A stretch of 64,000 nt of DNA from Alcanivorax sp. (GTDB lineage Bacteria; Pseudomonadota; Gammaproteobacteria; Pseudomonadales; Alcanivoracaceae), in NCBI GenBank assembly GCA_017794945.1, contig CP051239.1, positions 3,028,692 through 3,092,691 of the forward strand, in the 5' to 3' direction. The position numbers and the translations under genes were made by a program. Shown in pieces: positions 39,357 to 51,567 of the stretch. Each line of letters starts with the position of its first letter. The first letter of the stretch is position 1. Below the pieces are notes generated by a model. That model searched no databases, was not told the origin of the DNA, and saw only the letters and a list, made by a program, of their open reading frames with translations.

Positions 39357-41336
39357 ATGAACAGCAATACCCACCCACCGGCACCGCTCTGGACGCCGGA
39401 CGCCGAGCGCGTGGCCAACAGCCGTCTGACTCACTACATGGCTTGGCTGAAGGCCGAAAAAGACCTGGCCTTCAGCGATTACCCGCAACTCTGGGAATGG
39501 TCGGTGGACCAGTTGGAAAGCTTCTACGCGTCGCTCTGGGAATACTTCGATATCCGCCATTCGCAGCCCTATACCCGGGTGCTGGACGGCCACGCCATGC
39601 CCGGCGCCAAATGGTTCCAAGGCGCCCGGCTGAATCTCGCCGAGCAGGTGTTTCGCTTTCATATCGGCGACCCGGCGCGTCCGGCCATCGAGTCCCGCTC
39701 CGAGCTGCGCGGCCGCCAGACCCTGACCTGGGGAGAGCTGCACCGGCAGATCGCCGCCACCGCCGCCAGCCTGCGCGGCCTGGGTGTGGGCGCCGGCGAC
39801 CGGGTGGTGGCCTATCTGCCCAATATTCCGGAAACGGTGGTGGCGTTCCTGGCCTGCGCCAGCATTGGCGCGGTCTGGTCCAGTTGTTCCCCGGACATGG
39901 GCACGCGCAGCGTGCTCGACCGCTTCCAGCAGATCGACCCGAAGGTGATGATCGCGGTGGACGGTTACCGCTACGGCGGCAAGGATTTCGACCGTCTGGA
40001 TGTGGTCGCCGGGTTGCGCGACGATCTGCCCACCCTGGAGCATCTGGTGCTGCTGCCGTATCTGGATGAAGGCGCGGAACTGCCCGACGCCCGTACCTGG
40101 GCCTCGATGATTCAGCGCGACGCCCCCATGGCGTTCGAGCAGTTGCCGTTCGACCACCCGATCTGGGTGGTCTATTCCTCCGGCACCACCGGCATGCCCA
40201 AACCCATTGTGCACGGCCACGGCGGCGCCCTGATCAACGGCCTGCTCAATCATGCCCTGCATCTGGATCTGGGCGCCGACGACCGCTTCATGTGGTTCAC
40301 CACCACCGGCTGGATCATGTGGAACTCACAAATGTCCGGGTTGCTTACCGGCGCCACTATCTGCCTCTACGACGGCAACCCGGGCTATCCGGATCTGGGT
40401 ACCCTGTGGCGTTTCGCCGAGGAAACCGGCATTACCGTGTTCGGCGCCGGCGCCGCCTATTTTCTCAACTGCAAGAAGGCCGGGATCGAGCCGTCGCAAT
40501 GGGTGGATACCGGGCGTATCCGCACCGTGGGTTCCACCGGGTCCCCGCTGCCGGAGGAGGGCTACCGCTGGATCATGGATCAGCTCGGCGATGTGCTGAT
40601 CGCCGCCATCAGCGGCGGCACGGACGTGGCCGCCTCTTACGTGGGCGCCTGCCCGATTCAGCCGGTGTACGCCGGTGAAATGCAGTGCCGCTATCTGGGC
40701 ACGGCGGTCTACGCCATGGATGACGATGGGCGGATTCTTGACGACGACGTCGGGGAACTGGTGGTCACCAAACCAATGCCCTCCATGCCGCTGTACTTCT
40801 GGAACGACGAGGGGGGCCACCGTTATCACGACAGCTACTTCGACGTATTCCCCGGCATCTGGCGCCACGGCGACTGGATCCGCATCACGCCGCGCGGCGG
40901 GGCGGTCATCTACGGCCGTTCCGACACCACCATCAACCGTCACGGCATCCGCATGGGCACCAGTGAGATCTACCGTGTGGTGGAGGAATTGCCCGAGGTG
41001 CTCGACAGCCTGGTGGTGGACCTGGAATACCTGGGGCGGGAGTCGTTCATGCCGCTGTTCGTGGTGCTGCGCGACGGCGTGCCGCTGGACGACGACCTGA
41101 AAGAGCGGATCAAGGCCGGCATTCGCGAGAACCTCTCCGCCCGCCATGTGCCCAACGACATCGTCGCCGTGCCGGATGTGCCGCGCACCCTGACCGGCAA
41201 GAAAATGGAGCTGCCAATCAAGAAGCTGCTGCTCGGCCAGAGCCTGGACAAGGTCGCCAACCCGGACGCCATGGCGAATCCGGAGAGCATTCAAACCTAC
41301 ATGGATTACGCTGAACGTCGTGGTACCGCCGGGTAG
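39357..41336 (+). CDS. Acetoacetate--CoA ligase (acetoacetyl-CoA synthetase)
   Basis: Activates acetoacetate to acetoacetyl-CoA using ATP, linking ketone bodies and PHA turnover to central metabolism. The protein has 659 residues, the family length. The AMP-binding motif VYSSGTTGMPKPIVH (about 272-286) is clear, with GSTGSPLPEEGYRW, HGDWIRITPRGG and the C-terminal RTLTGKKMELPIK lysine. The start has GGGAGAG. It is inserted on the opposite strand in the aat-bpt-infA block, and its stop codon lies inside a repeat element. Confidence 0.93.
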   Translation: MNSNTHPPAPLWTPDAERVANSRLTHYMAWLKAEKDLAFSDYPQLWEWSVDQLESFYASLWEYFDIRHSQPYTRVLDGHAMPGAKWFQGARLNLAEQVFRFHIGDPARPAIESRSELRGRQTLTWGELHRQIAATAASLRGLGVGAGDRVVAYLPNIPETVVAFLACASIGAVWSSCSPDMGTRSVLDRFQQIDPKVMIAVDGYRYGGKDFDRLDVVAGLRDDLPTLEHLVLLPYLDEGAELPDARTWASMIQRDAPMAFEQLPFDHPIWVVYSSGTTGMPKPIVHGHGGALINGLLNHALHLDLGADDRFMWFTTTGWIMWNSQMSGLLTGATICLYDGNPGYPDLGTLWRFAEETGITVFGAGAAYFLNCKKAGIEPSQWVDTGRIRTVGSTGSPLPEEGYRWIMDQLGDVLIAAISGGTDVAASYVGACPIQPVYAGEMQCRYLGTAVYAMDDDGRILDDDVGELVVTKPMPSMPLYFWNDEGGHRYHDSYFDVFPGIWRHGDWIRITPRGGAVIYGRSDTTINRHGIRMGTSEIYRVVEELPEVLDSLVVDLEYLGRESFMPLFVVLRDGVPLDDDLKERIKAGIRENLSARHVPNDIVAVPDVPRTLTGKKMELPIKKLLLGQSLDKVANPDAMANPESIQTYMDYAERRGTAG

Positions 41337-41428
41337 GTCGGATTAGCGAAGCGTAATCCGACATCAGGCCTTGGGCGGCTCCGTAGCCCTTTTGTCGGGT
41401 TACGGCCCTCGGCCTGACCCGACCTACG
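41333..41428. repeat. BIME-like palindromic element covering two stop codons
   Basis: GTAGGTCGGATTAGCGAAGC opens the element and CCGACCTACGG closes it on the other side. Each half folds on itself (GTCGGATTA / TAATCCGAC on the left). The TAG stop of the acetoacetyl-CoA synthetase (41334-41336) and that of aat (41424-41426, minus strand) both lie in the terminal GTAGG sequences. The same family recurs at 47653. Confidence 0.85.
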
Positions 41429-42131
41429 GTTCGGGGTCGTTCCAGCGGATCGGCGCTTTCGGCCAGGGCAGGGGGGTGGTGTCGGTGATCAGGGCGTCCA
41501 GTTGCCGCTGGAAATCCACTCTCGGCATCAAGAACGCGCCCAGGCGCATCAGATGATCGCTCTCCACCTGGGCGTCCAGCAGGCGAATGCCGAGCCGTGG
41601 CGCCAGGCGCCAGAGCAGTGCCAGTACGCTCTTCGAGCCGTCGGTGCGGGTTGAGAACATGGACTCGCCGAACAGCACGCCACCCAGTTGCACGCCGTAG
41701 AGACCGCCGGCCAGCTCGCCGTCCTCGAACACGGTGACGCAGTGGGCATGGCCGAGTGCGTGCAGCCGCAGGTAGGCGGCGCGCATTTCCGGCGTGATCC
41801 AGGTGCCGCCGTCCTCATCGCGGGGCGCCGCGCAGACGTCGATCACCCGTTCGAAATCACGGTCCAGGTAGAAGGTCAGGTCGGCGTTGCGAAGGTGCCG
41901 GCCGAGCCGGCGGCTGACATGAAAATCCCCGGGGCGAAAAACGCACCGGGGATTGGGGGCCCACCACAGGACCGGCTGGCTGGGATCGTACCAGGGGAAG
42001 ATCCCCCTGGTGTAGGCGCTGATCAGCGTATCCGGCGCCAGATCATTGCCGGCGGCGAGCAGGCCGTTGGGATCGTCCAGGGCCTCCTCGAGCGGCGGGA
42101 AGTCGCTTCCCGGCGGCAGCCAGGGAATCAC
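41424..42131 (-). CDS. aat: Leucyl/phenylalanyl-tRNA--protein transferase
   Basis: Aat adds Leu or Phe to N-terminal Lys/Arg, creating ClpS substrates. The protein is 235 residues from the GTG at 42131, which equals the usual length. The motifs WWAPNPRCVF, GTWITPEMRAAY and GGLYGVQLGGVLFGESMFS are diagnostic. The start sits seven bases after the trxB stop, with GGAGA right in front. The C-terminus ends at the TAG provided by the palindromic element. Confidence 0.94.
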   Translation of the reverse strand: MIPWLPPGSDFPPLEEALDDPNGLLAAGNDLAPDTLISAYTRGIFPWYDPSQPVLWWAPNPRCVFRPGDFHVSRRLGRHLRNADLTFYLDRDFERVIDVCAAPRDEDGGTWITPEMRAAYLRLHALGHAHCVTVFEDGELAGGLYGVQLGGVLFGESMFSTRTDGSKSVLALLWRLAPRLGIRLLDAQVESDHLMRLGAFLMPRVDFQRQLDALITDTTPLPWPKAPIRWNDPEP

Positions 42132-42138
42132 TCTCCGG

Positions 42139-43389
<1,251 letters not shown>

Positions 43390-45705
43390 GTGACCAAGGC
43401 AGCCGCCGGCGCGAAACCGTCCGGGTTTTCCCGCCATCTCAAGAAAGGCCTGATGGAAGGCATGGTGATCGCGCTGATCGCCCTGTCGCTGTATCTGCTG
43501 CTGGCCCTGATCACCTATGACAGTGGTGACCCGGGCTGGTCCTATGTGGGCGACGCCGGCCAGGTGAGCAACGCCGGCGGGCGCGCCGGCGCCTTCTGCG
43601 CCGATCTGTTGCTCGGGCTGTTCGGCTACATGGCGTATGTGTTCCCGGTGCTGGTGGCGTTCTGGGCCTTCAAGGTGCTGCGCGAGCGCCACGCCGGCCT
43701 GGCCGGCGGCTGGCCGCTGTTCAGCCTGCGGCTGGTGGGCTTCGTGCTGACCATGATGAGCGGCACCGCGCTGGCCTACATGCACTTTTCCGGCGTCGGC
43801 GTAGCGCTGCCCGAGGACGCCGGCGGCATTCTCGGCCAGGTGGTCGGCCAGGCGTCGCTGGCGGCGTTCAATGCCCTGGGTGGCACCCTGGTGATGGTGG
43901 CGCTGTTCCTGATCGGCGTCACCGTCTTCACCGACCTGTCCTGGATCGTCCTTGCCGAACGCCTGGGGGCGCTGGTGTTGGGCATCGGCCAGAAAGTGCC
44001 GGCCTGGTTCGCCCAGCGGCGCGAGCAGCGCGCCGAGCGCCAGGCCGCCCGGGAAGCCCGTCACAAGCGCGCCCAGGTGGTCACCGAGGCGAAGAAGAAG
44101 CAGCAGAACCGCACCCCGCCCAAGATCGCCCAGCCGGCCAAGCCGGTGGAGAAGAGCGAGCGGGTGCAGAAGGAGAAACAGCGCGCCCTGTTCACCGCTC
44201 AGGTGAGCGGCGACCTGCCGCCTCTCGAACTGCTCGACGCGGTGGACGATCACAGCAAGGGCGGTTATTCCGAGGAAGCGCTGGACGCCATGTCCCGCCT
44301 GCTCGAGATCAAGCTCAAGGACTTCAACGTCGACGCCGAAGTGGTGGCGGTGCAGCCCGGCCCGGTGATCACCCGCTTCGAAATCCAGCCCGCGGCGGGC
44401 ATCAAGGTGTCCAAGATCAGCAATCTGGCCAAGGACCTGGCCCGTTCCCTGGCGGTGATCAGCGTGCGGGTGGTGGAGGTGATTCCCGGCAAGACCACGG
44501 TCGGCATTGAAATTCCCAACGAACAGCGGGAAATGATTCGTCTCACCGAGGTGGTCGGTTCGCGTATGTTCGACGACGCCGGCTCGCCGCTGACCCTGGC
44601 GCTGGGCAAGGACATTTCCGGCAACCCGGTGATGGCGGATCTCGGCAAGATGCCGCACCTGCTGGTGGCCGGCACCACCGGTTCCGGTAAATCCGTGGGC
44701 CTGAACGCCATGCTGTTGTCGCTCATGTTCAAGGCCAATCCGGAAGAGGTGCGGATGATCCTGATCGACCCCAAGATGCTGGAACTGGCGGTCTACGACG
44801 GCATCCCCCATCTGCTCACACCGGTGGTCACCGATATGAAGGAGGCGGCCAGTGCGCTGCGCTGGGGTGTCGGTGAAATGGAGCGCCGCTATCGCCTGAT
44901 GGCCTCCATGGGCGTGCGCAACATCGCCGGTTACAACCGCAAACTGGCGGAGGCGGAGAAAAAGGGCGAGCCGCTGAAAGACCCTCTGTGGAAGCCGGAC
45001 GACCCCATGAATCTGGACGAGGAGGCGCCGCTCGCGCAGAAGCTGCCCTATATCGTGATCGTGATCGACGAGTTCGCCGACATGATGATGATTGTCGGCA
45101 AGAAGGTGGAGGAGCTGATCGCCCGTATCGCCCAGAAAGCCCGGGCCGCCGGTATCCATCTGATTCTCGCCACCCAGCGCCCGTCGGTGGATGTGATCAC
45201 CGGCCTGATCAAGGCCAATGTGCCGTCGCGGATCGGCTTCCAGGTGTCGTCCAAGATCGACTCGCGCACGGTGCTGGACCAGGGCGGCGCCGAGCAGCTG
45301 CTCGGCCACGGCGACATGCTTTATTTGCCCGCCGGCACCAGCATGCCGGAACGGGTGCACGGCGCCTTTGTCTCAGATGAGGAGGTGCACCGGGTTTGCG
45401 ACGACTGGCGCAAGCGCGGCGAGCCGGATTATCTGGAAGAGATTCTCGAAGGGAGCTCGGATTTATCGGCGCCCCTGCCGGGCATGGAGAGCCCCGACGG
45501 CGGCGAGGAAGACGACCCGCTCTACGACGAGGCGGTGGCCTATGTCACCCAGTCCCGCCGGGCTTCCATCTCTTCGGTGCAACGTAAACTCAAGATCGGC
45601 TACAACCGGGCGGCGCGCCTGGTGGAAGCCATGGAAATGGCCGGTGTGGTGTCCGAAGCCGGGCACAATGGCCAGCGCGAAGTGATCGCGCCGCCGCCGG
45701 TCTGA
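43390..45705 (+). CDS. ftsK: DNA translocase FtsK
   Basis: Septal DNA pump that resolves and segregates chromosomes, 771 residues. Four or five N-terminal membrane helices (about 18-195) anchor it in the division septum. A short charged linker (about 205-270) follows, then the RecA-like motor with Walker A GTTGSGKS (428-435) and Walker [11 protein letters not shown]. The C-terminal gamma winged helix (about 705-771, [23 protein letters not shown]) reads KOPS. The linker is much shorter than in E. coli, as in Pseudomonas. The start is GTG with AAGAGG in front. Confidence 0.95.
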   Translation: MTKAAAGAKPSGFSRHLKKGLMEGMVIALIALSLYLLLALITYDSGDPGWSYVGDAGQVSNAGGRAGAFCADLLLGLFGYMAYVFPVLVAFWAFKVLRERHAGLAGGWPLFSLRLVGFVLTMMSGTALAYMHFSGVGVALPEDAGGILGQVVGQASLAAFNALGGTLVMVALFLIGVTVFTDLSWIVLAERLGALVLGIGQKVPAWFAQRREQRAERQAAREARHKRAQVVTEAKKKQQNRTPPKIAQPAKPVEKSERVQKEKQRALFTAQVSGDLPPLELLDAVDDHSKGGYSEEALDAMSRLLEIKLKDFNVDAEVVAVQPGPVITRFEIQPAAGIKVSKISNLAKDLARSLAVISVRVVEVIPGKTTVGIEIPNEQREMIRLTEVVGSRMFDDAGSPLTLALGKDISGNPVMADLGKMPHLLVAGTTGSGKSVGLNAMLLSLMFKANPEEVRMILIDPKMLELAVYDGIPHLLTPVVTDMKEAASALRWGVGEMERRYRLMASMGVRNIAGYNRKLAEAEKKGEPLKDPLWKPDDPMNLDEEAPLAQKLPYIVIVIDEFADMMMIVGKKVEELIARIAQKARAAGIHLILATQRPSVDVITGLIKANVPSRIGFQVSSKIDSRTVLDQGGAEQLLGHGDMLYLPAGTSMPERVHGAFVSDEEVHRVCDDWRKRGEPDYLEEILEGSSDLSAPLPGMESPDGGEEDDPLYDEAVAYVTQSRRASISSVQRKLKIGYNRAARLVEAMEMAGVVSEAGHNGQREVIAPPPV

Positions 45706-45717
45706 CAAGGAACCCCT

Positions 45718-46329
45718 ATGTACAAGCTTTTGATGTTGGTAACACTGCTGCCGTCCCTGGCCCTCGCTGATGCCGCGAAGGATCTGGTCACCAAACTGCA
45801 GGGGCTCGAGAGCCTGCGTGGCGGGTTTGAGCAGACCGTGCTCGACCAGGACGGACGCCGGGCCCAGGAAGCCTCGGGCACCATGGAAGTGGCGCGCGGT
45901 AACCGTTTTTACTGGCACACCGAGCGCCCCTATGAGCAGCTGGCGGTGTCCGACGGCGACACCGTCTGGGTGTACGACGCCGATCTGGAGCAAGTGGTGG
46001 TGCGACCGCTCAACGAGAACCTCAGCGAGACCCCGGCGCTGCTGTTCGGCGGCGATCCGTCGGCGGTGGGCAAAGCGTTCCGCGTCGAGGAGAAAGACCG
46101 CAACGGCGACAACATCACCTACCGCTTGAAACCGCGCGGCAGCGACCCCCTGTTCGAGACTCTGGATGTGACCTTCGACGGCCAGCGCCCGGTGTCCATG
46201 CGCCTGGAAGATGCCCTCGGCCAGAAAACCGTGATCGACTTCCGCGGCCTCACCCTCAATAAGGCGCCGGCAGCGGGGCGTTTCGATTTCCAGCCGCCGG
46301 AAGGCACCGACGTTATCCGCCAGCAATGA
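45718..46329 (+). CDS. lolA: Outer-membrane lipoprotein carrier LolA
   Basis: Periplasmic chaperone that carries lipoproteins from LolCDE to LolB. The protein has 203 residues with a signal peptide (MYKLLMLVTLLPSLALA). The mature part has the LolA pattern, with LRGGFEQTV, RFYWHTERPYEQLAVSDG and VWVYDADLEQVVVRPL. It sits 12 bases after ftsK and overlaps rarA by 4 bases, the order in Pseudomonas and E. coli. Confidence 0.95.
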   Translation: MYKLLMLVTLLPSLALADAAKDLVTKLQGLESLRGGFEQTVLDQDGRRAQEASGTMEVARGNRFYWHTERPYEQLAVSDGDTVWVYDADLEQVVVRPLNENLSETPALLFGGDPSAVGKAFRVEEKDRNGDNITYRLKPRGSDPLFETLDVTFDGQRPVSMRLEDALGQKTVIDFRGLTLNKAPAAGRFDFQPPEGTDVIRQQ

Positions 46330-47651
46330 ACGACCTGTTCGAAACCGATAACCGCGCCGCCGCCCAGCCGCTGGCGGCGCGGCTGCGTCCCGCCGATCTG
46401 GACGAATACGTCGGCCAGAAACATCTGGTGGGCCCCGGCAAACCCCTGCGCCAGGCGAGCGAGCGGGGCCAGTTGCACTCAATGATCCTGTGGGGCCCGC
46501 CGGGCACCGGTAAAACCACCCTGGCGTTGATTCTCGCCCGTTCCGTGGATGCGGAATTCATCACGCTGTCGGCGGTGTTGTCCGGGGTCAAGGATATCCG
46601 CGCCGCCGTTGATCAGGCCAAGGCGCGGCTGGGGCAAGGCCGGCGCACGGTGCTGTTCGTGGACGAGGTGCACCGTTTCAACAAGGCTCAGCAGGATGCC
46701 TTCCTGCCGCATGTGGAGGAGGGTACGGTGATCTTCATCGGCGCCACCACGGAAAACCCTTCCTTCGAACTGAACAACGCTCTCCTGTCCCGGGCCCGGG
46801 TGTACCGGTTGCGCGGCCTGGAGCGGGCCGACCTGGACGGCTTGCTCAACCGTGCCCTGGCGGAACCGGAACTGACCGACACGGTGATCGAGGACGACGC
46901 CCGGGACCTGCTGCTCGGCTACGCCGACGGCGACGCGCGCCGGCTGCTGAACATGCTGGAAATCGCCCTGGACCTCACCGACGGTGAGCGGCCCCGCATC
47001 GACCGGCCGCTGATGGAAGAGGTGCTGCGCGACGCGGTGCGGCGCTTCGATAAGGGCGGCGACGTCTTCTACGACCAGATCAGCGCCCTGCACAAGGCGG
47101 TGCGCGGCTCCGACCCGGACGCCGCGCTCTACTGGTTCGCGCGCATGCTCGACGGGGGCTGCGACCCGCTGTACATCGCCCGGCGGGTGGTGCGCATGGC
47201 CAGCGAGGAGATTGGTAACGCTGACCCGCGCGCGCTTACCCTGTGCCTCAACGCCTGGGACGTGCAGGAGCGCCTCGGCAGCCCCGAAGGCGAGTTGGCG
47301 GTGGCGCAGGCGATCGCCTATGTGGCGGTGGCGCCGAAGAGCAACGCGGTCTACAACGCCTATAACGCGGCGCGCGCTCTGGTGGCCGGCAACCCCAGCA
47401 ACGACGTGCCGCTGCATCTGCGTAACGCGCCCACCAAGCTGATGAAAAACGAAGGCTATGGCGCCGAGTACCATTACGCCCACGATTTCCCCGACGCCTT
47501 CGTCGACGGCGAGAACTATTTTCCGGTGGAGCTGCGTGACACCCGTCTCTACGAACCGGTGGAGCGCGGCCTGGAAATCCGCATTGCCGAGAAGCTGCGC
47601 ACCCTGCGCCGCAAGAACGCGGAAAGTAGCTGGAAGCGCTACGACGACTAA
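46326..47651 (+). CDS. rarA: Replication-associated recombination protein A (RarA/MgsA)
   Basis: AAA+ ATPase acting at stalled replication forks, 441 residues. Walker A is GPPGTGKT (57-64), Walker B is [16 protein letters not shown], and sensor 1 lies near [11 protein letters not shown]. The C-terminal MgsA domain has [16 protein letters not shown] and [19 protein letters not shown]. It overlaps lolA by ATGA. A palindromic element begins one base after its stop. Confidence 0.96.
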   Translation: MNDLFETDNRAAAQPLAARLRPADLDEYVGQKHLVGPGKPLRQASERGQLHSMILWGPPGTGKTTLALILARSVDAEFITLSAVLSGVKDIRAAVDQAKARLGQGRRTVLFVDEVHRFNKAQQDAFLPHVEEGTVIFIGATTENPSFELNNALLSRARVYRLRGLERADLDGLLNRALAEPELTDTVIEDDARDLLLGYADGDARRLLNMLEIALDLTDGERPRIDRPLMEEVLRDAVRRFDKGGDVFYDQISALHKAVRGSDPDAALYWFARMLDGGCDPLYIARRVVRMASEEIGNADPRALTLCLNAWDVQERLGSPEGELAVAQAIAYVAVAPKSNAVYNAYNAARALVAGNPSNDVPLHLRNAPTKLMKNEGYGAEYHYAHDFPDAFVDGENYFPVELRDTRLYEPVERGLEIRIAEKLRTLRRKNAESSWKRYDD

Positions 47652-47652
47652 A

Positions 47653-47747
47653 CGTAGGTCGGGTTAGCGAAGCGTAACCCGACAGGCGGCTCGGCGGCCT
47701 GCGGAAAGGTTTCTGTCGGGTTACGCCTTCGGCTAACCCGACCTACG
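47653..47747. repeat. BIME-like palindromic element, second copy
   Basis: Outer perfect inverted repeats of 16 bp, CGTAGGTCGGGTTAGC / GCTAACCCGACCTACG, enclose two inner hairpins: GTCGGGTTA/TAACCCGAC at 47658-47683 and again at 47715-47742. It is the same family as 41333-41428. A half GTGGGAGC-type REP motif (minus strand) follows at 47754-47767. Confidence 0.88.
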
Positions 47748-47850
47748 CGGCTTGCTCCCACAAGCTTGCGGCTTTGGATTTTGCTAAACTTCGCGGCCCT
47801 GGCCGCTGGCCACTGAGACGAACGACGATTTATTCCCAAGGGGATCGACC

Positions 47851-49143
47851 ATGCTTGATATCCGTGTGCTGCGCCAGGACGGCGACGCCATTCGTGAAGC
47901 GCTGAAAAAACGGGGCTATGACCTGGATCTGGCCACGTTCCAGAGTCTCGACGCCAAGCGTAAAGACGCGGACGTGCGTTCCCAGGACCTGCAGGCGCGG
48001 CGCAAGAAAGCCTCCAAGGAAGTGGGGGAGCTGATCAAGTCGGGCATGGAGGTGGACGCCGCCAAGGCCAAGGTGGCGGAAACCCTGAAGACCCTGGACA
48101 CGGAACTGGACCAGGAAGTGGCCCGCGCCAAGGCGGTTCAGGAGGAGATCCGCGAGTTCCTGATGGGCGTGCCCAACGTGCCGGTGGACGAAGTGCCCGC
48201 CGGCGACGACGAAGACGACAACGTGGAAGTCCGCCAATGGGGCACCCCCACCGAGCTGTCGTTTGCCGCCAAGGATCATGTGGATCTCGGCGAGGCGTTC
48301 AGCCAGGGTCATCTGGATTTCGAACGGGCCAGCAAACTGTCCGGCGCCCGTTTCGCGGTAATGAGCGGCCAGCTCGCGCGCCTGCACCGGGCGTTGATCG
48401 ACTTCATGCTCGATACTCATGCCGTGGAGCACGGCTACCAGGAACTGTACGTGCCGTATCTGGTGGGCCCGGACGCGCTGCGCGGCACCGGCCAGTTGCC
48501 CAAATTCGAGGAAGACCTGTTCAAAATGGAGGGGGAGCGCGAGCTTTATCTGATCCCCACCGCCGAAGTGCCGGTCACCAACCTAGCGGCCGAGGAAATC
48601 CTCGAAGCGGACAGCATGCCGCGCCGTTATGTCTGCCACACCCCCTGTTTCCGGTCGGAAGCGGGCAGCCACGGCAAGGACACCCGCGGCATGATTCGCC
48701 AGCACCAGTTCGAGAAAGTGGAGCTGGTTCAGCTGGTGCCCGCCGATCAGTCCGACCAGGCGCTGGAAGACCTCACCGGCCACGCCGAGGCGATTCTCCA
48801 GAAACTGGGCCTGCCTTATCGGGTGGTGATCCTGTGCGGCGGCGACCTGGGCTTCTCCGCCGCCAAGACCTACGATATTGAAGTGTGGCTGCCCAGCCAG
48901 GGCCGCTACCGGGAAATCTCCTCCTGTTCCAGCTTCCGGGATTATCAGGCCCGCCGCATGCAGGCGCGCTGGCGCAACCCGGAGACCGGCAAGCCGGAAT
49001 TGGTACATACCTTGAATGGTTCCGGTCTGGCCGTGGGTCGCACCCTGGTGGCGATCCTGGAGAACTACCAGAACGAGGACGGTTCCGTGACCGTGCCCGA
49101 GGCCCTGCGGCCCTATATGAGAGGCCTGGAACGGCTGAGCTGA
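47851..49143 (+). CDS. serS: Seryl-tRNA synthetase
   Basis: Class II synthetase charging tRNA-Ser, 430 residues. The N-terminal antiparallel coiled-coil arm (about 30-105) binds the long variable arm of tRNA-Ser. The catalytic motifs are visible: motif 2 [26 protein letters not shown] and motif 3 [20 protein letters not shown]. The start follows AAGGGGAT. A tRNA-Ser(TGA) gene lies 4.2 kb downstream. Conserved order rarA-serS-cysG. Confidence 0.97.
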   Translation: MLDIRVLRQDGDAIREALKKRGYDLDLATFQSLDAKRKDADVRSQDLQARRKKASKEVGELIKSGMEVDAAKAKVAETLKTLDTELDQEVARAKAVQEEIREFLMGVPNVPVDEVPAGDDEDDNVEVRQWGTPTELSFAAKDHVDLGEAFSQGHLDFERASKLSGARFAVMSGQLARLHRALIDFMLDTHAVEHGYQELYVPYLVGPDALRGTGQLPKFEEDLFKMEGERELYLIPTAEVPVTNLAAEEILEADSMPRRYVCHTPCFRSEAGSHGKDTRGMIRQHQFEKVELVQLVPADQSDQALEDLTGHAEAILQKLGLPYRVVILCGGDLGFSAAKTYDIEVWLPSQGRYREISSCSSFRDYQARRMQARWRNPETGKPELVHTLNGSGLAVGRTLVAILENYQNEDGSVTVPEALRPYMRGLERLS

Positions 49144-49168
49144 CGGCACGCCGGGAGGACACAACGCC

Positions 49169-50584
49169 ATGGATTTTCTGCCCCTGGGGCTCAAACTCGC
49201 CGGCCACACCGTGGTTGTGGTGGGCGGCGGCGACACCGCGCTGCGCAAGGCGCGTTTGCTGGACCGCGCCGGTGCGCGCCTGCGTCTGGTGGCGCCGCAA
49301 TGGCGCGCCGAACTGCAGGCCCTCGTGGAACGGCAAGGGGCCGGCGGCCAGTGTCACCGACGTGGGTTCCAGGACGACGATCTGGACGGCGCGCGGCTGG
49401 TGGTGCTGGCCACCGACGACGGGGCGCTCAACGAGCGCGTCGCGGCCCTCTGCGCCGCCCGGGGCGTGCCGGTCAACGTGGTCGACCGGCCGGACATCAG
49501 CAGTTTCGTGTTCCCCGCGCTGATCGACCGCGATCCCTTGTTCATCACCATCAGTTCCTCCGGCGTATCGCCGGTGTTGACCCGGCGGCTGCGGGCCCGT
49601 CTGGAAGCCTGGCTGCCCAGTCGCTGGGGGCGGCTCGCTGGTATTCTCGGCCGTTTCCGCGCGCCGCTGGCGCGGGCGTTGCCGGACCGCAAGGCCCGCG
49701 AAGCGTTCTGGGAGCGGCAGCTGGACGGTCCCCTGGTGGAGCAGGTGCTTTCCGGACATGAATCCGAAGCGGAAGCGGCGCTGCACGCCGCCGTGGCCCA
49801 CGCCGACCAGGAGCATCCACCGCCGGTGGACGGCGAGGTCTATCTGGTGGGCGCGGGCCCCGGTGACCCGGACCTGCTCACCTTCCGCGGCCTGCACTTG
49901 CTGCGCAAGGCGGATACCGTGCTGTACGACCGGCTGGTGGCACCGGAGATTCTCGCGCTCGCCCGTGAGGATGCGGAACGAATCTATGTGGGCAAGGCCC
50001 GCGACCGGCACACCTTGCCCCAGGACAACATCAACGATCTGCTGGTGCATTACGCCCGGCAGGGCAGGAAAGTGTGCCGGCTGAAGGGCGGCGACCCCTT
50101 TATTTTCGGCCGTGGCGGCGAGGAACTGGAAGAGGTGGTGGCCGCCGGCATACCGTTCCAGGTGGTGCCCGGCATCACCGCCGCCAGCGGCTGCGCCGCC
50201 TACGCTGGTATCCCGTTGACCCACCGGGACCACGCCCAGTCGGTGCGCTTCGTCACCGGCCACCGCAAGGACGGCAGCGTGGATCTGAACTGGGCCGGCC
50301 TGGTGGCGGAGCAGGAAACCCTGGTGTTCTACATGGGGCTGGTGGGGCTGCGCGAAATCTGCGCCCGGCTGATCGAACACGGGCGCGGGGCGGACACACC
50401 GGTGGCGCTGGTCTCACGCGGCACCACCGACGCCCAGGAAGTGATCACCGGTACCCTGGCCGATCTGGCCGACCGCATCGAAGGCCGTGAAATTCACGCG
50501 CCCACCCTGATCATCGTTGGCAGCGTGGTCAGTCTGCACCCGCGCTACCGCTGGTTCGGCGCTGCTGATACCGGCGGCGCTTAG
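49169..50584 (+). CDS. cysG: Siroheme synthase CysG (trifunctional)
   Basis: Converts uroporphyrinogen III to siroheme for sulfite and nitrite reductases. The protein has 471 residues. The N-terminal dehydrogenase/chelatase half (1-205) has [22 protein letters not shown] and [19 protein letters not shown]. The C-terminal uroporphyrinogen methyltransferase (about 220-465) has [28 protein letters not shown] and [12 protein letters not shown]. It ends by overlapping the convergent ybiB gene by 4 bases. In the GGG motif, Thr replaces the more common Val/Glu. Confidence 0.95.
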   Translation: MDFLPLGLKLAGHTVVVVGGGDTALRKARLLDRAGARLRLVAPQWRAELQALVERQGAGGQCHRRGFQDDDLDGARLVVLATDDGALNERVAALCAARGVPVNVVDRPDISSFVFPALIDRDPLFITISSSGVSPVLTRRLRARLEAWLPSRWGRLAGILGRFRAPLARALPDRKAREAFWERQLDGPLVEQVLSGHESEAEAALHAAVAHADQEHPPPVDGEVYLVGAGPGDPDLLTFRGLHLLRKADTVLYDRLVAPEILALAREDAERIYVGKARDRHTLPQDNINDLLVHYARQGRKVCRLKGGDPFIFGRGGEELEEVVAAGIPFQVVPGITAASGCAAYAGIPLTHRDHAQSVRFVTGHRKDGSVDLNWAGLVAEQETLVFYMGLVGLREICARLIEHGRGADTPVALVSRGTTDAQEVITGTLADLADRIEGREIHAPTLIIVGSVVSLHPRYRWFGAADTGGA

Positions 50585-51567
50585 AGCCGGTCCCGGCGCC
50601 GCGCTTCCCAGAGCGCGGCGGCCGCCTTTTCGCCTTCCTCCAGGCTGGTGACTTTTTCCAGCCCCCACAATACCGCCGCCACGGTTTTGACCACCGCGGC
50701 CTGGCCATAGGCGTCGTCCGCCTGCCCGCGCCACAGCGCCTGCAGGGGCGCCACCGACACCTCGCCCGGCGGCGTCTGCCGGCCCATGGCGGCGTTCAGT
50801 ACGCCGTCCGCCGGCTCGCCGTGGCGCAGCCCGGTGAGGGCGGTGCGCGCGTCCGGGCGGATCTCCAGCTCGCCGCCTTCGCCCTTGAACAGCAGCAGGT
50901 TACGGTCACCACAGGCGCTCGCAGCGCCCAAATGCAGCTCCAGATAGGCGGGGTGGAAGACGCTCTGCATGCTCAGCGGCGCCGCCGCCGGGTTGAGGCT
51001 GCGTGCCAGCGTATTGATCGGCGAACGCAGGCCCAGCTGAAAGCGCATCATCAGCAGCTCGGGCAGGGCCGGGCAGAAGTGCCCCAGATCCAGGTAGGTC
51101 AGGCCGTCGCTGTCCAGCTGCTCGCCGGCCTGAGCCACCGAGGCCGGCAACGCCAGGCCCAGCTCCGCCAGCATGTCGTCGCTGTAGCGGCGGTTAGGGG
51201 TGTGCGCCGGGCCGCCGTGCATCAGAATGCGCAGGCCGTTGTCGGCCAGCAGGCGGGCGGCCAGCAGGTACCAGGGGTGGTGTTTCTTCTTGCCCGCGTA
51301 GCTGGGCCAGTCCACATCGACGGCGGGCAGGGCGGCCAGATGCTCCTGGCACACCGGCCGGCAGGCGTCGAGGAAGCCGGCCAGTTCCTCGGCGGTTTCC
51401 TCCTTGACGCGCAGCAGCATCAGAAAGGCGCCCACCTGGGCCGGCTCCGCGTCGCCGCGCAGGATCATCGCCATGGCGTCGGCGGCTTCTTCCCGGGTAA
51501 GGCTGCGCCGCGCCCGTTTGCCACGGCCCAGGGTGCGCACATAGGGCGCGAAAGGATGTTCGCTCAT
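50581..51567 (-). CDS. ybiB: YbiB family DNA-binding protein (TrpD2)
   Basis: A 328-residue protein of the anthranilate phosphoribosyltransferase superfamily. YbiB of E. coli lacks that enzyme activity and binds nucleic acids. The N-terminal helical part has [36 protein letters not shown], and the core has [21 protein letters not shown]. The start overlaps the tusB stop (ATGA). It is linked to cysG and tus in Pseudomonas as well. Confidence 0.88.
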   Translation of the reverse strand: MSEHPFAPYVRTLGRGKRARRSLTREEAADAMAMILRGDAEPAQVGAFLMLLRVKEETAEELAGFLDACRPVCQEHLAALPAVDVDWPSYAGKKKHHPWYLLAARLLADNGLRILMHGGPAHTPNRRYSDDMLAELGLALPASVAQAGEQLDSDGLTYLDLGHFCPALPELLMMRFQLGLRSPINTLARSLNPAAAPLSMQSVFHPAYLELHLGAASACGDRNLLLFKGEGGELEIRPDARTALTGLRHGEPADGVLNAAMGRQTPPGEVSVAPLQALWRGQADDAYGQAAVVKTVAAVLWGLEKVTSLEEGEKAAAALWEARRRDRL

